The position numbers and the translations under genes are program-made. Below the pieces are notes generated by a model. That model had not been told where the DNA came from and ran no database searches. It saw only the letters and a list, made by a program, of their open reading frames with translations. Below are positions 34,563 through 43,604 of a DNA stretch of 64,000 nt, in pieces. The number at the start of each line of letters is the position of its first letter. Position 1 is the first letter of the stretch. This DNA comes from an uncultured Lachnospira sp. (GTDB taxonomy: Bacteria > Bacillota > Clostridia > Lachnospirales > Lachnospiraceae): assembly GCA_910587485.1 (NCBI GenBank), contig CAJUKN010000006.1, positions 1 to 64,000 of the forward strand, read 5' to 3'.

Positions 34563-34564
34563 AA

Positions 34565-34640
34565 CTTTATAGGAAGGTTCAACCTATTAGCAAGTTTATA
34601 AAATAAACTTGCAAGAGTTGTGCAGCAACTCTTTTTTTAC
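34565..34640 (+). repeat. Right arm of the inverted repeat, with a second terminator
   Basis: This arm includes the stem GCAAGTTTA/TAAACTTGC and, at 34614-34640, GAGTTG-TGCAG-CAACTC with seven T's, a typical terminator. So two terminators lie in series between the aptamer and metK unless the leader folds differently. Confidence 0.7.
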
Positions 34641-34739
34641 ATGCAAGACATATAAAAAATTGGTTATTTAGTAGTTGTGCTTTGCATAATAAACAAAGAA
34701 CCAATGCTTTATATATGTTTTAAAAATAAGGAAGAACAA

Positions 34740-34846
34740 AAGATTGAAAATTGAAATTTTCAATCATGGGATTTGTGTCTGTGCGTTGCCTGTCACAAAC
34801 CCATAAGAACTTTTAGTTCTTTGTGCAAAAGCAGCGCAGAAATGAG
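34740..34846 (+). repeat. Multi-hairpin leader repeat, copy R4
   Basis: Stems: GATTGAAAAT with ATTTTCAATC, TTTGTG with CACAAA around TCTGTGCGTTG, and AAGAAC with GTTCTT. It ends CAGCGCAGAAATGAGG, the ribosome site of metK. It matches R3 (11780) closely in the first 60 bases and R1 (10727) at the 3' end. Confidence 0.75.
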
Positions 34847-34852
34847 GAAAAA

Positions 34853-36037
34853 ATGGAAAAAAGATTATTTACTTCAGAATCAGTAACAGAAGGTCATCCT
34901 GATAAAATTTGTGACCAGATTTCAGATGCTGTGCTTGACGCAATGTATGCGCAAGACCCATATTCAAGAGTAGCTTGTGAGACACTTACAAATACAGGTT
35001 TTGTAGTGGTAATGGGTGAAATCACAACAAAGGCAAATGTAGATATTACACAGATTGTAAGAGATACAATATGTGAGATTGGTTATGATAGTTCCGATAA
35101 AGGCTTTGATGGGAACACATGTGCTGTATTATTGGCGTTGGACAAGCAATCACCAGATATTGCAATGGGTGTTGATAAGTCTTATGAAGTGAAAAATGGA
35201 GATGAGGATACACTTATTGATTCTATTGGTGCAGGTGACCAAGGCATGATGTTTGGTTATGCAACAAATGAGACAGAAGAATATATGCCATATTCTGCTG
35301 CCCTTGCACAAAAACTTGCAAAGCAATTAACAAAAGTGCGTAAAGATGGCACGCTTGCTTATTTGAGAGCAGATGGAAAAACTCAGGTTACAGTTGAGTA
35401 TGATGAAAATAGTGTACCTGTTCGATTGGATGCGATTGTTGTATCTTCACAACATGCACCTGAAGTAACACAAGAACAAATCCATGCAGATATTAAGAAG
35501 TATGTTATTGATGAAATTGTAGATAAGAATATGATTGATGAGAATACAAAAATATTTATCAATCCTACAGGAAGATTTGTTATTGGCGGACCAAATGGAG
35601 ATAGTGGTCTTACAGGACGTAAGATTATTGTAGATACTTATGGCGGTGCTGCAAGACACGGCGGTGGCGCATTTTCTGGTAAAGACTGTACAAAGGTTGA
35701 CCGTTCAGCTGCATATGCTGCACGTTATGTGGCAAAAAATATTGTGGCAGCAGGTATTGCAGATCGATGTGAAATTCAGCTTTCATATGCTATTGGCGTT
35801 GCACACCCTACATCTATCATGGTTGAGACATTTGGAACAGGAAAGATTGAAGATTCTAAAATTGTAGAGGTTATCAGAAAGAATTTTGATTTAAGACCAG
35901 CAGGAATTATCAAAATGTTAGACCTTAGAAGACCAATTTATAAGCAAACTGCTGCATATGGTCATTTTGGAAGAATTGATTTAGACCTTCCATGGGAAAA
36001 GCTTGACAAGGTTGATGACCTTAAGAAAGCGCTTTAA
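34853..36037 (+). CDS. metK: S-adenosylmethionine synthetase
   Basis: The 394-aa enzyme is full length. It carries [20 protein letters not shown] (ATP and methionine site), [12 protein letters not shown] (the conserved loop) and [19 protein letters not shown] (phosphate site). It makes SAM from methionine and ATP. It is governed by the upstream SAM-I riboswitch. The ATG at 34853 is chosen because the ATGAGGA ribosome site of the leader repeat precedes it; longer frames run inside the repeat. Confidence 0.97.
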   Translation: MEKRLFTSESVTEGHPDKICDQISDAVLDAMYAQDPYSRVACETLTNTGFVVVMGEITTKANVDITQIVRDTICEIGYDSSDKGFDGNTCAVLLALDKQSPDIAMGVDKSYEVKNGDEDTLIDSIGAGDQGMMFGYATNETEEYMPYSAALAQKLAKQLTKVRKDGTLAYLRADGKTQVTVEYDENSVPVRLDAIVVSSQHAPEVTQEQIHADIKKYVIDEIVDKNMIDENTKIFINPTGRFVIGGPNGDSGLTGRKIIVDTYGGAARHGGGAFSGKDCTKVDRSAAYAARYVAKNIVAAGIADRCEIQLSYAIGVAHPTSIMVETFGTGKIEDSKIVEVIRKNFDLRPAGIIKMLDLRRPIYKQTAAYGHFGRIDLDLPWEKLDKVDDLKKAL

Positions 36038-36138
36038 TAATTATAATAAGTTCCCTTATAATAAGGATAGTTTAAATTAATAAAAAGATGACTGTATTTA
36101 GGATAACACTTATAAAATAGTATTAAAATTGTTTTTGG

Positions 36139-36174
36139 AAACGGTATGGCTGGTAGGCTATGCCGTTTTTTTAT
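36139..36174 (+). terminator. Terminator after metK
   Basis: AAACGGTATGGC pairs with GCTATGCCGTTT around TGGTAG, followed by TTTTTTT. It ends the metK transcript. Confidence 0.82.
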
Positions 36175-36241
36175 TTGTTTATTGGAACAATTCAGAAATT
36201 TCAACTTAATAGAATAAATTTATAAAAATTTATTGGATATA

Positions 36242-36297
36242 TTGACAAATTTCTCAATTTGCTATATTATATAACAGTGCTATATAACGGTGTTATA
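36242..36297 (+). promoter_or_regulatory. TetR promoter and operator
   Basis: TTGACA (36242-36247) and TATTAT (36265-36270) are 17 bases apart. TATAACA (36270-36276) and TGTTATA (36291-36297) form an inverted repeat around the start of transcription, a likely autoregulatory site. Confidence 0.6.
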
Positions 36298-36312
36298 AAC
36301 GGAGATAATCTA

Positions 36313-36936
36313 ATGAGTGAAGCAGAACAGACAACATTAAACTTAATTCTTTCAGCCGCCATGCAGGAATTTCTTGAAAAAGGTTTCAAATCTGCTTCCT
36401 TACGAAATATTGTCAAGACAGCAGGTGTGACAACAGGCGCGTTTTATGGCTACTATAACAGTAAGGAAGATTTATTTGAAGCACTGGTAGGTGAACAGTA
36501 CAACTACTTTATGGACTGCTTTTGTAAGGCACAGAAAGAATTTGCTGAATTACCGCTAGAAGAACAACCCAATAATCTTACCACTACTTCTGGTGAATGT
36601 ATGTATGATATGCTTTTATATGCCTATGAACATTTAAATGAATTTAAACTTATTCTTTGCCATTCAGAAGGAACGCGTTTTTCAAATCTGATTGATGAAA
36701 TGGTAGAAATAGAAACAAAAGGAACACATGATTATTTAGCAGTTCTTGAAAAGTTAGGCAGACCGTCACCATTTATTGATGAGCGGTTAGAGCATATATT
36801 AATTACAGGAATGTTTAATACATTTTTTGAATTGATTATACATGAAATGCCGATTGAAGAAGCAATATATTATCTAAAAGAAATGAGAGCTTTTTACACT
36901 GCTGGGTGGTTGAAAATTATGGGGCAGTCAAATTGA
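36313..36936 (+). CDS. TetR-family regulator
   Basis: The 207-aa protein has an N-terminal TetR DNA-binding domain (SLRNIVKTAGVTTGAFYGYYNSKEDLFEAL) and a helical ligand domain. The ATG at 36313 follows CGGAGAT. It lies before a pair of ABC exporter halves 320 bases further on and may control them. The TetR-ABC order is common for multidrug export. Confidence 0.88.
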   Translation: MSEAEQTTLNLILSAAMQEFLEKGFKSASLRNIVKTAGVTTGAFYGYYNSKEDLFEALVGEQYNYFMDCFCKAQKEFAELPLEEQPNNLTTTSGECMYDMLLYAYEHLNEFKLILCHSEGTRFSNLIDEMVEIETKGTHDYLAVLEKLGRPSPFIDERLEHILITGMFNTFFELIIHEMPIEEAIYYLKEMRAFYTAGWLKIMGQSN

Positions 36937-37000
36937 TATTTACAACAGTCATCAAATGTTTATACAAGCATGGCTGTTTGGCTTGTTATTTACAGAAATA

Positions 37001-37096
37001 AAGGTAGGTAAACTTGTGTGGTGGTGAGTATGTTGCAATAGCAGCTAGATGGTTTGAGTAAGTAACGTAGCAGATTGTGAATATCCGCGTTGACTC
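37001..37096 (+). repeat. GCGGAT-hairpin repeat, copy C
   Basis: This shorter copy contains TATGTTGCAATAGCAGCTAGATGGTT-type middle sequence shared with copy B, and ends GCAGATTGTGAATATCCGC then GTTGACT. Its left part diverges from A and B. Confidence 0.6.
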
Positions 37097-37103
37097 AGAT
37101 ATG

Positions 37104-37131
37104 ATAATGGAAAGCATGTGCTTTCCATTAT
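37104..37131 (+). repeat. Perfect 12-bp hairpin
   Basis: ATAATGGAAAGC pairs with GCTTTCCATTAT around ATGT. It directly follows repeat copy C. No T-run follows, so it is not a clear terminator. The remaining bases up to 37252 hold only AT-rich leader and a GGAGGG site. Confidence 0.6.
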
Positions 37132-37252
37132 ATTTGGCATGTGTGTTAGATAATACTAACTATAGAATGATATAACTAACTATAAATAGGATATTTGAGG
37201 GCGATTATTTTATCCTCATTATCATAAAAATATTTTTAAGGAGGGTTTTTCA

Positions 37253-39100
37253 ATGAAAAAACAGTCTAATCTAGCAAGATTGATGGGCTATGCCAAAGGA
37301 CATAGAATATTGACCTATCTTTCTTGGATATTGTCCGTAATAAGTGCGCTGTTGGCTCTTGTGCCTTTTTGGTATATATGGCGAATTATTCACGACATAC
37401 TAGAAGTTTCCCCAGATTTCTCACAAGCAGGGAATATTACATGTTATGGCTGGTATGCTGTATTATTTGCAATTATATCTATAGTTGTCTATATAGCCGC
37501 TTTGATGTGTTCTCACATAAGTGCATTCCGAGTTGCTGCTAATATCCGAAAAGAACTTATGCGGCATATTGCAGCATTGCCACTTGGAGTAACAGAAAAA
37601 TATGGAAGCGGAAAACTGCGAAGAATAGTAAATAATTCTAGTGCTGCTACAGAAACGTATCTTGCACATAGGCTGCCCGATAAAGCAGGCGCGATTGCTA
37701 CGCCCATAGGACTGCTTTTTTTACTGCTTGTGTTTGATTGGAGGTTAGGACTTTTAAGCCTTGTTCCCGTAGTGCTTGGTTTTCTGATTATGATGAAAAT
37801 GACTGGAAAAGACATGAAACAGAGAATGGAACAATATCAAAATGCGCTTTCTGATATGTCAAATGAAGCGGTTGAATATGTAAGGGGCGTACCCGTAGTA
37901 AAAACTTTTGGGCAGACAATTTTTTCTTTCAAACGCTTCAAAGCTGCGATTGATAATTACGAAAGATGGGTAATCACATACACAAAAGGACTACGTTTGC
38001 CTATGATGTTCTACACAACTGCCATCAATGGCGTATTCGCTTTTTTGATTGCTGGAGGTATTCTTTTTACAACAAACGGCGTAACAAATGAATTGCTGCT
38101 AAATCTTATTTTCTATATTGTGATTACGCCTGTTATTGGTACGACACTTACAAAAATTATGTTTATGAGCGAAGATTCAATGATTGTAGATGATGCAATC
38201 AGTAGAATTGATGAAGTGTTGAATGAAAAGCCATTGCCTGAAATTAAGAGCAAAGAAACTCTGGTAAACAGCGTACCGATTGACAATTCGATTACATTAG
38301 AACATGTTAGTTATGCTTATGACAAGGCACATAATTCTACAAATTCAATACCTAAAAATGCGCTTAATGATGTGTCATTGTCTATCAAGCCGGGACAGAT
38401 AGTAGCATTAGTAGGCGCGTCTGGTGGCGGTAAAACAACTCTTGCAAATATCATTACAAGATTTTTTGACCCACAAAAAGGACGTATATTAATAGGTAAT
38501 ATTGATATACGCAATATTCCAAAAGAGGCATTAATGAATAAAGTGTCTTTTGTATTTCAAAACAGTCGCCTTATCAAAGCTTCTATATTAGAAAATGTGC
38601 GTATGGCGAAACCTGACGCAACCCGTGAAGAAATCATGGATGCTTTGAAAGCGGCGCAGTTAGACATTATCGAAAAATTACCAAATGGAATAGATACGGT
38701 TGTTGGAACAAATGGTGTGTATCTTTCTGGTGGTGAGCAGCAGCGAATAGCAATTTCCCGTGCTATATTGAAAAATGCACCTATCCTAATTCTTGACGAA
38801 GCGACCGCATTTGCCGACCCTGACAATGAGGTACGCGTGCAACAGGCTTTATCTGCTCTTTCTAAAGGAGAAAAGGCAGATTCTCCTAAAAAAACAGTTC
38901 TTATGATTGCACATAGGTTATCGTCAATTATAGATGCAGATTGCATTTATGTACTGCAAGATGGTGAGATTGCAGAAAGCGGAACACATAGTGAACTGAT
39001 AGAAAAAAACGGCATATTTGCACATATGTGGAAGAATTATTCTGAAGCAGCAGAATGGAAAATTTTGAATGAGAATAAGGGATTGGAGGTAAAGGCATGA
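37253..39100 (+). CDS. ABC exporter half-transporter (first of a pair)
   Basis: The 615-aa protein has a membrane domain (residues ~1-320; six helices, beginning LARLMGYAKGHRILTYLSW) and an ATPase with GASGGGKTT at 388-396, LSGGE near 491, ILILDEATAFADPD Walker B and IAHRLSSI. Layout resembles YbtP/IrtA-like iron-chelate or multidrug exporters, but direction and substrate are open. Its stop overlaps the next ATG (ATGA). The upstream TetR gene may regulate it. Confidence 0.9.
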   Translation: MKKQSNLARLMGYAKGHRILTYLSWILSVISALLALVPFWYIWRIIHDILEVSPDFSQAGNITCYGWYAVLFAIISIVVYIAALMCSHISAFRVAANIRKELMRHIAALPLGVTEKYGSGKLRRIVNNSSAATETYLAHRLPDKAGAIATPIGLLFLLLVFDWRLGLLSLVPVVLGFLIMMKMTGKDMKQRMEQYQNALSDMSNEAVEYVRGVPVVKTFGQTIFSFKRFKAAIDNYERWVITYTKGLRLPMMFYTTAINGVFAFLIAGGILFTTNGVTNELLLNLIFYIVITPVIGTTLTKIMFMSEDSMIVDDAISRIDEVLNEKPLPEIKSKETLVNSVPIDNSITLEHVSYAYDKAHNSTNSIPKNALNDVSLSIKPGQIVALVGASGGGKTTLANIITRFFDPQKGRILIGNIDIRNIPKEALMNKVSFVFQNSRLIKASILENVRMAKPDATREEIMDALKAAQLDIIEKLPNGIDTVVGTNGVYLSGGEQQRIAISRAILKNAPILILDEATAFADPDNEVRVQQALSALSKGEKADSPKKTVLMIAHRLSSIIDADCIYVLQDGEIAESGTHSELIEKNGIFAHMWKNYSEAAEWKILNENKGLEVKA

Positions 39101-40842
39101 TTAAGACATTACTAATTTCAAAATTAGAAAGGCGCTTTGCATTATCAAGACAAGGGGCTGTTGATTTAGTAAAAGGCTGTATTGCTTGTGTTGTACAAGA
39201 TATATCCTTTATGTTACCTGTTGGACTTTTGTATTACTTTGTCATTGATATGATGAATGGAGGCATAAACGGAAATCGTGTTATTTTCTATGCCATTTCT
39301 GCTTTGGTTTGTCTTGCCCTCATATTCATTGCAACTTGGTTTCAATATAACGCTACCTATTTAGCAACTTATGTAGAAAGCGGAGTGAGACGTATTTCTT
39401 TAGCAGAACAGCTTCGTAAAATTCCGTTGTCTTTTTTTGGTAAAAAAGACCTTGCTGATTTAACAAATTCAATTATGGGTGACTGTGCTACGCTTGAAAC
39501 AGCATTTTCCCATTATGTACCTGCTTTAGCAGGCTCTCTTATTTCAACAACATTAATTGCAATCTGCCTTTTTGCTTACGATTGGCGTATGGCTCTTGCA
39601 GCAGTTTGGGTTTTACCAATTGCATTTACAATCACATTTTTTTCAGCCCGTATACAAGAATATTTCAATCGTAAATCTGTAATGGCAAATGTCGCGCTTG
39701 AAAGTGGTGTACAGGAGTGTATCGAAAGTTTACAAGACTTAAAAGCGAATAATGCAGAAGAAAGTTATTTGAAAGGACTTGACAAAAAAATTGATTACGT
39801 GGAAAAGCGACATATCATTACAGAACTTGGAACTGCTCTTTTTGTTGTTTCCTCAACACTAATACTAAAGTTTGGGATTGCTACAGTTGCTCTTGTTGGT
39901 TCTATATTACTTATTGATGGAGAGATTGATATTCCACTGTTTTTTATGTTTTTGCTTGTTGCTTCAAGGTTGTATGCACCGCTTGAAGGTGCATTACAAA
40001 ATCTTGCTGCTGTACTTTCTACCAAAACAAATATAAATCGTATGAATGAAATCCTTGACCAGCCTATTCAGACAGGCAGCAATCAAGTAACAAATAAAGG
40101 TTATGATATTGTGTTTGACCATGTGGGTTTTGCCTACAATACTGGAGAGAGCGTATTGAAAGATGTATCTTTTACGGCAAAACAAGGAGAAGTTACTGCT
40201 TTAGTTGGTCCGTCTGGTGGCGGTAAAACTACAGTGTCACGCCTTGCTGCGAGGTTTTGGGATATAAACAAGGGTAAAATCACCGTTGGTGGTATGGATA
40301 TATCCAAAATAGAGCCAGAAACATTATTATCGTTGTACTCTATCGTATTTCAAGATGTAACACTGTTTAACAATACAATTATGGAGAATATTAGAATAGG
40401 AAAAAAGGATGCTACAGATGAAGAAGTGATTGCAGCGGCAAGGTTGGCAAATTGTGAAGAATTTGCTGCAAAACTTCCAAATGGTTATAATAGTATGATT
40501 GGAGAAAATGGTTGTGAACTGTCTGGTGGAGAAAGACAGCGTATTTCAATCGCCCGCGCCTTTCTTAAAAATTCTCCTATTATTTTGTTAGACGAAGCAA
40601 CAGCAAGTCTTGATGTAGAAAACGAAACATTGATACAGGCGGCTTTGTCAAGACTGATAAAGGATAAGACTGTACTTGTTATTGCTCACCGTATGCGTAC
40701 TGTAAGCAATGCAGACAAAGTGGTTGTACTTTCAGATGGTTTTGTTGCTGAACAGGGTACACCAAAAGAATTAATGAATACAGGAAAGATTTATTCCCAC
40801 ATGGTAAAGTTACAAATGCTTAGTCAGGATTGGGGTATTTAA
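39097..40842 (+). CDS. ABC exporter half-transporter (second of a pair)
   Basis: The 581-aa half has a membrane domain and an ATPase with GPSGGGKTT at 371-379, LSGGE near 475, Walker B IILLDEATASLD and IAHRMRTV. The four-base overlap with the preceding gene argues for a coupled heterodimer. Both halves keep intact catalytic glutamates, so both sites could hydrolyse ATP. A terminator follows at 40992. Confidence 0.9.
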   Translation: MIKTLLISKLERRFALSRQGAVDLVKGCIACVVQDISFMLPVGLLYYFVIDMMNGGINGNRVIFYAISALVCLALIFIATWFQYNATYLATYVESGVRRISLAEQLRKIPLSFFGKKDLADLTNSIMGDCATLETAFSHYVPALAGSLISTTLIAICLFAYDWRMALAAVWVLPIAFTITFFSARIQEYFNRKSVMANVALESGVQECIESLQDLKANNAEESYLKGLDKKIDYVEKRHIITELGTALFVVSSTLILKFGIATVALVGSILLIDGEIDIPLFFMFLLVASRLYAPLEGALQNLAAVLSTKTNINRMNEILDQPIQTGSNQVTNKGYDIVFDHVGFAYNTGESVLKDVSFTAKQGEVTALVGPSGGGKTTVSRLAARFWDINKGKITVGGMDISKIEPETLLSLYSIVFQDVTLFNNTIMENIRIGKKDATDEEVIAAARLANCEEFAAKLPNGYNSMIGENGCELSGGERQRISIARAFLKNSPIILLDEATASLDVENETLIQAALSRLIKDKTVLVIAHRMRTVSNADKVVVLSDGFVAEQGTPKELMNTGKIYSHMVKLQMLSQDWGI

Positions 40843-40991
40843 TGTAAGTATTAAATGATAATATGTCTCTATATGTCAAAGCAAAACAGGACTGAAAATA
40901 CAATTATTGCTTTCGTTGCTTTTGGATAACAATTATAACATAAGCTATCATTTAACTGAATAACAAAGATGAGCTAAAGCCATTATTTATA

Positions 40992-41029
40992 ATGCAACGG
41001 TATTGAAAAGTATCGTTGCGTTATTTTTT
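40992..41029 (+). terminator. Terminator after the ABC pair
   Basis: GCAACG pairs with CGTTGC around a 14-base loop (GTATTGAAAAGTAT partially pairs inside) and is followed by TTATTTTTT. It lies directly before repeat copy B. Confidence 0.65.
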
Positions 41030-41160
41030 AACTTCATCAAGGAAGTTCCCACTTCAATGCCACAGAGGCATAAGTGGTGGGTGGGATTTGCGTTGCGATA
41101 GCAACTAGATGGTTTGAGCAAGTAGCAAACCAAATTGTAAATATACATTTGTCTTGATAA
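41027..41160 (+). repeat. GCGGAT-hairpin repeat, copy B
   Basis: It starts TTAACTTCATCAAGGAAG, then CCCACTTCAATGCC pairs with GGCATAAGTGGTGGG, then GTTGCGATAGCAAC forms a hairpin. The 3' hairpin is decayed here (AAATTGTAAATATACATTTG). It aligns best with copies A and C in the middle part. Confidence 0.7.
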
Positions 41161-41165
41161 AATCC

Positions 41166-41477
41166 CATAAACTATTTTTTATTAAAAATTTTTATTTTTT
41201 GTTAAAAAATGAAAAATAATTAAATTTTCTCTTTTAAATTTCAAGAAGGTTGTATATAATGATAAATAGTCGCAAAATGCGATGCATTCGTATATATGAT
41301 ATAGTTACTTATTTGAGTTTATTTCCGCGAGTAATGAGCTAGGTGCTATACAAAAGTCAATTTGTGGCTAATTTGCATATTAGCGAATACTGCGATGTCA
41401 AATACATTATCGATTTATTATGGGATATTTGACTAATATAGAAGATTTGTGATACAAACATGAAAGGGGAGTCTGTG
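41166..41477. other. Leader region of mreB
   Basis: No gene is visible. Two small hairpins, TCGC-AAAAT-GCGA (41270) and GCTAAT-TTGCAT-ATTAGC (41368), lie in the presumed leader, and TTGACT (41429) with GATACA (41451) may be a weak promoter. No known riboswitch core is recognisable. Confidence 0.4.
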
Positions 41478-42470
41478 ATGTTATCTACAGATATTGGTAT
41501 TGATTTAGGAACAGCTAGTATTCTAGTTTATATAAAAGGTAAAGGTGTTGTGTTAAAAGAGCCTTCAGTTGTTGCGTTTGACAGAGATACAAATAAAATT
41601 AAGGCGATAGGGGAGGAAGCTCGTCTTATGCTTGGTAGAACACCGGGTAATATTGTGGCTGTCAGACCATTAAGACAAGGTGTTATTTCTGATTATACAG
41701 TAACAGAAAAGATGCTTAAATATTTTATTCAAAAAGCTATTGGCAAAAGAATGTTAAAAAAGCCAAGAATTAGTGTTTGTGTGCCTTCTGGTGTAACTGA
41801 GGTAGAAAAGAAGGCAGTAGAAGATGCAACATTGCAGGCAGGAGCTAGAGAAGTTGCAATTATTGAGGAGCCTATCGCAGCAGCAATAGGTGCTGGTATT
41901 GATATTGCTAGACCATGTGGTAATATGATAGTCGATATTGGTGGTGGTACAACCGATATAGCAGTTATATCGCTTGGTGGTATTGTTGTGAGTACATCAA
42001 TAAAGATTGCTGGAGATGATTTTGATGAAGCCCTTGTTCGATTTATGAGAAAAAAGCATAATCTTCTTATTGGAGAAAGAACAGCAGAAGATATTAAAAT
42101 TAATATTGGTTCAGCATATCAAAGAGCAGAGATTGCAGTGATGAATGTAAGAGGACGTAATCTTGTTACAGGTCTGCCTAAAACGGTTGAGGTTACATCA
42201 GAGGAGACAGAAGAAGCTTTAAGAGAGGCAACTTCACAGATTGTTGAAGCAGTCCACAGTGTCTTAGAGAAAACGCCTCCAGAGCTTGCATCGGATATTG
42301 CAGATAGAGGTATTGTTCTTACTGGTGGAGGTGCATTATTAAATGGATTAGAGGACTTAATTGAGTCAAAAACAGGAATCAATACAATGACAGCAGAAGA
42401 CCCAATGACATGTGTAGCAATTGGAACAGGTAAATTTATAGAGTTTTTATCTGGACATAGGGAAGATTAA
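41478..42470 (+). CDS. mreB: MreB/Mbl-type rod-shape actin
   Basis: The 330-aa actin-like protein starts STDIGIDLGTASILVYIKGKG (phosphate 1), has DIGGGTTDIAVISLGG (phosphate 2) and GIVLTGGGALLNGLEDLI (adenosine site). It forms membrane-bound filaments that guide side-wall peptidoglycan synthesis. It lies immediately before flgF/flgG-like genes, the same order as mbl-flhO-flhP in Bacillus, so it may be the Mbl-type paralogue. ATG at 41478 follows AAAGGGGAG. Confidence 0.9.
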   Translation: MLSTDIGIDLGTASILVYIKGKGVVLKEPSVVAFDRDTNKIKAIGEEARLMLGRTPGNIVAVRPLRQGVISDYTVTEKMLKYFIQKAIGKRMLKKPRISVCVPSGVTEVEKKAVEDATLQAGAREVAIIEEPIAAAIGAGIDIARPCGNMIVDIGGGTTDIAVISLGGIVVSTSIKIAGDDFDEALVRFMRKKHNLLIGERTAEDIKINIGSAYQRAEIAVMNVRGRNLVTGLPKTVEVTSEETEEALREATSQIVEAVHSVLEKTPPELASDIADRGIVLTGGGALLNGLEDLIESKTGINTMTAEDPMTCVAIGTGKFIEFLSGHRED

Positions 42471-42489
42471 AGTGGAATTTTAACATATC

Positions 42490-42591
42490 ATAAGCAGGAA
42501 ATCCCCACCTCTATAGGTGGCGGAATAACTTGTATGAGTGCAGTAGTGATTGAAACAGGAAGCTTAGACTTCATAAGTCGGAGTAGTTCAC
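42490..42591 (+). repeat. Possible IS200/IS605-type right-end remnant
   Basis: The gap after mreB contains CCCCACCT-CTAT-AGGTGG, then GACTT-CAT-AAGTC and the end CGGAGTAGTTCAC. Short hairpins followed by this kind of end resemble the non-coding right end (omega-RNA region) of IS605/TnpB elements. No transposase is near, so it would be a remnant or a non-autonomous copy. Remaining sequence to 42791 is AT-rich leader of flgF. Confidence 0.4.
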
Positions 42592-42791
42592 TAATGACAA
42601 AATTAACGAAAATTGATAGATTTCATTATAAGAAGTACTATTTTTTACAATGTAAATATTTTTTGTATAATTGACAAATTATACCATAAAAATAAATTTT
42701 TATACTTTTATGCAGGTAGGCTATTAAGTTTTTACAAATTGTGACGATATTGCTTACAGGCGATTATTTAATTAAGGAACGAGGTGAAATT

Positions 42792-43568
42792 ATGGTTAAA
42801 GGATTATACACTGCATATACAGGTATGGTGGATAGCCAACGCAGAATGGACGTTATTACCAATAACCTTGCAAACTCTTCAACAACAGGTTATAAGAAAG
42901 AGGGCTGCACAACAAAATCATTTGACGAGATGTTTGGTATTAAGATTAAGGATAGGACAGTTGGAACCCTTAACCAGAGGATTGGTAGACTTTCACTTGG
43001 AGCTAAAATTGGCGAAACATATCGTGACTGGACACAGGGTCCTCTTATTAACACAGAGAGTACATATGATTTTGCATTAGCAGATAAAGGATTTTTTAAT
43101 ATTTCCTTTACAAGTAAAAGTGGAGTGACATCAACCATGTATTCCAGGGATGGGTCGTTCCAGATGAACGCAGAAGGTTATCTGGTTACCAAGGATGGTG
43201 ATTATGTATTAGGTGAGAGTGGCGCACCCATTCAGTTACCTACAAATATAGCAGAATTAAGAGTTGAAAAAACCGGTGAGATATATGCTGATAATATGTA
43301 TGTTGATACATTTTTAATAACCGATTTTGAAGATTATAATTATCTTGAACAATATGGTGAAAATTTGTTTCGAGCAGTAGATGGAGCAACACAGACACAA
43401 GATGTCAGTGCGGCTGTTATTCAGGGGTATAAAGAGGCTTCCAATGTCAATGTTGTTTCAGAAATGGTTGAAATGATAAGTCTTGCCAGAGAATATGAAA
43501 GTAATCAAAAGCTTATCCAAACGGTTGACAGTATGTTAGGCGGTATGGTAAGCATGTCTGAATTATAA
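42792..43568 (+). CDS. flgF: Flagellar basal-body rod protein (FlgF/FlhO-like)
   Basis: The 258-aa protein starts MVKGLYTAYTGMVDSQRRMDVITNNLANSSTTGYKK-type rod-protein N-terminus (split here: MVKGLYTAYTGMVDSQ, then NNLANSSTTGYKK) and ends with NVNVVSEMVEMISLAREYESNQK, the shared axial-protein coiled coil. Members next to mbl are called FlhO and form the proximal or distal rod. It is exported by the flagellar type III system. ATG at 42792 follows GAACGAGGTG. Confidence 0.88.
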   Translation: MVKGLYTAYTGMVDSQRRMDVITNNLANSSTTGYKKEGCTTKSFDEMFGIKIKDRTVGTLNQRIGRLSLGAKIGETYRDWTQGPLINTESTYDFALADKGFFNISFTSKSGVTSTMYSRDGSFQMNAEGYLVTKDGDYVLGESGAPIQLPTNIAELRVEKTGEIYADNMYVDTFLITDFEDYNYLEQYGENLFRAVDGATQTQDVSAAVIQGYKEASNVNVVSEMVEMISLAREYESNQKLIQTVDSMLGGMVSMSEL

Positions 43569-43604
43569 TATTTGCGCTAGCAGCGTACAGAAAGGAAAAT
43601 AATT

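Noticed and set aside
41166..41477. A known riboswitch or 6S-like RNA before mreB.
   Set aside because: Only two short hairpins are visible and no conserved riboswitch core could be identified by eye.
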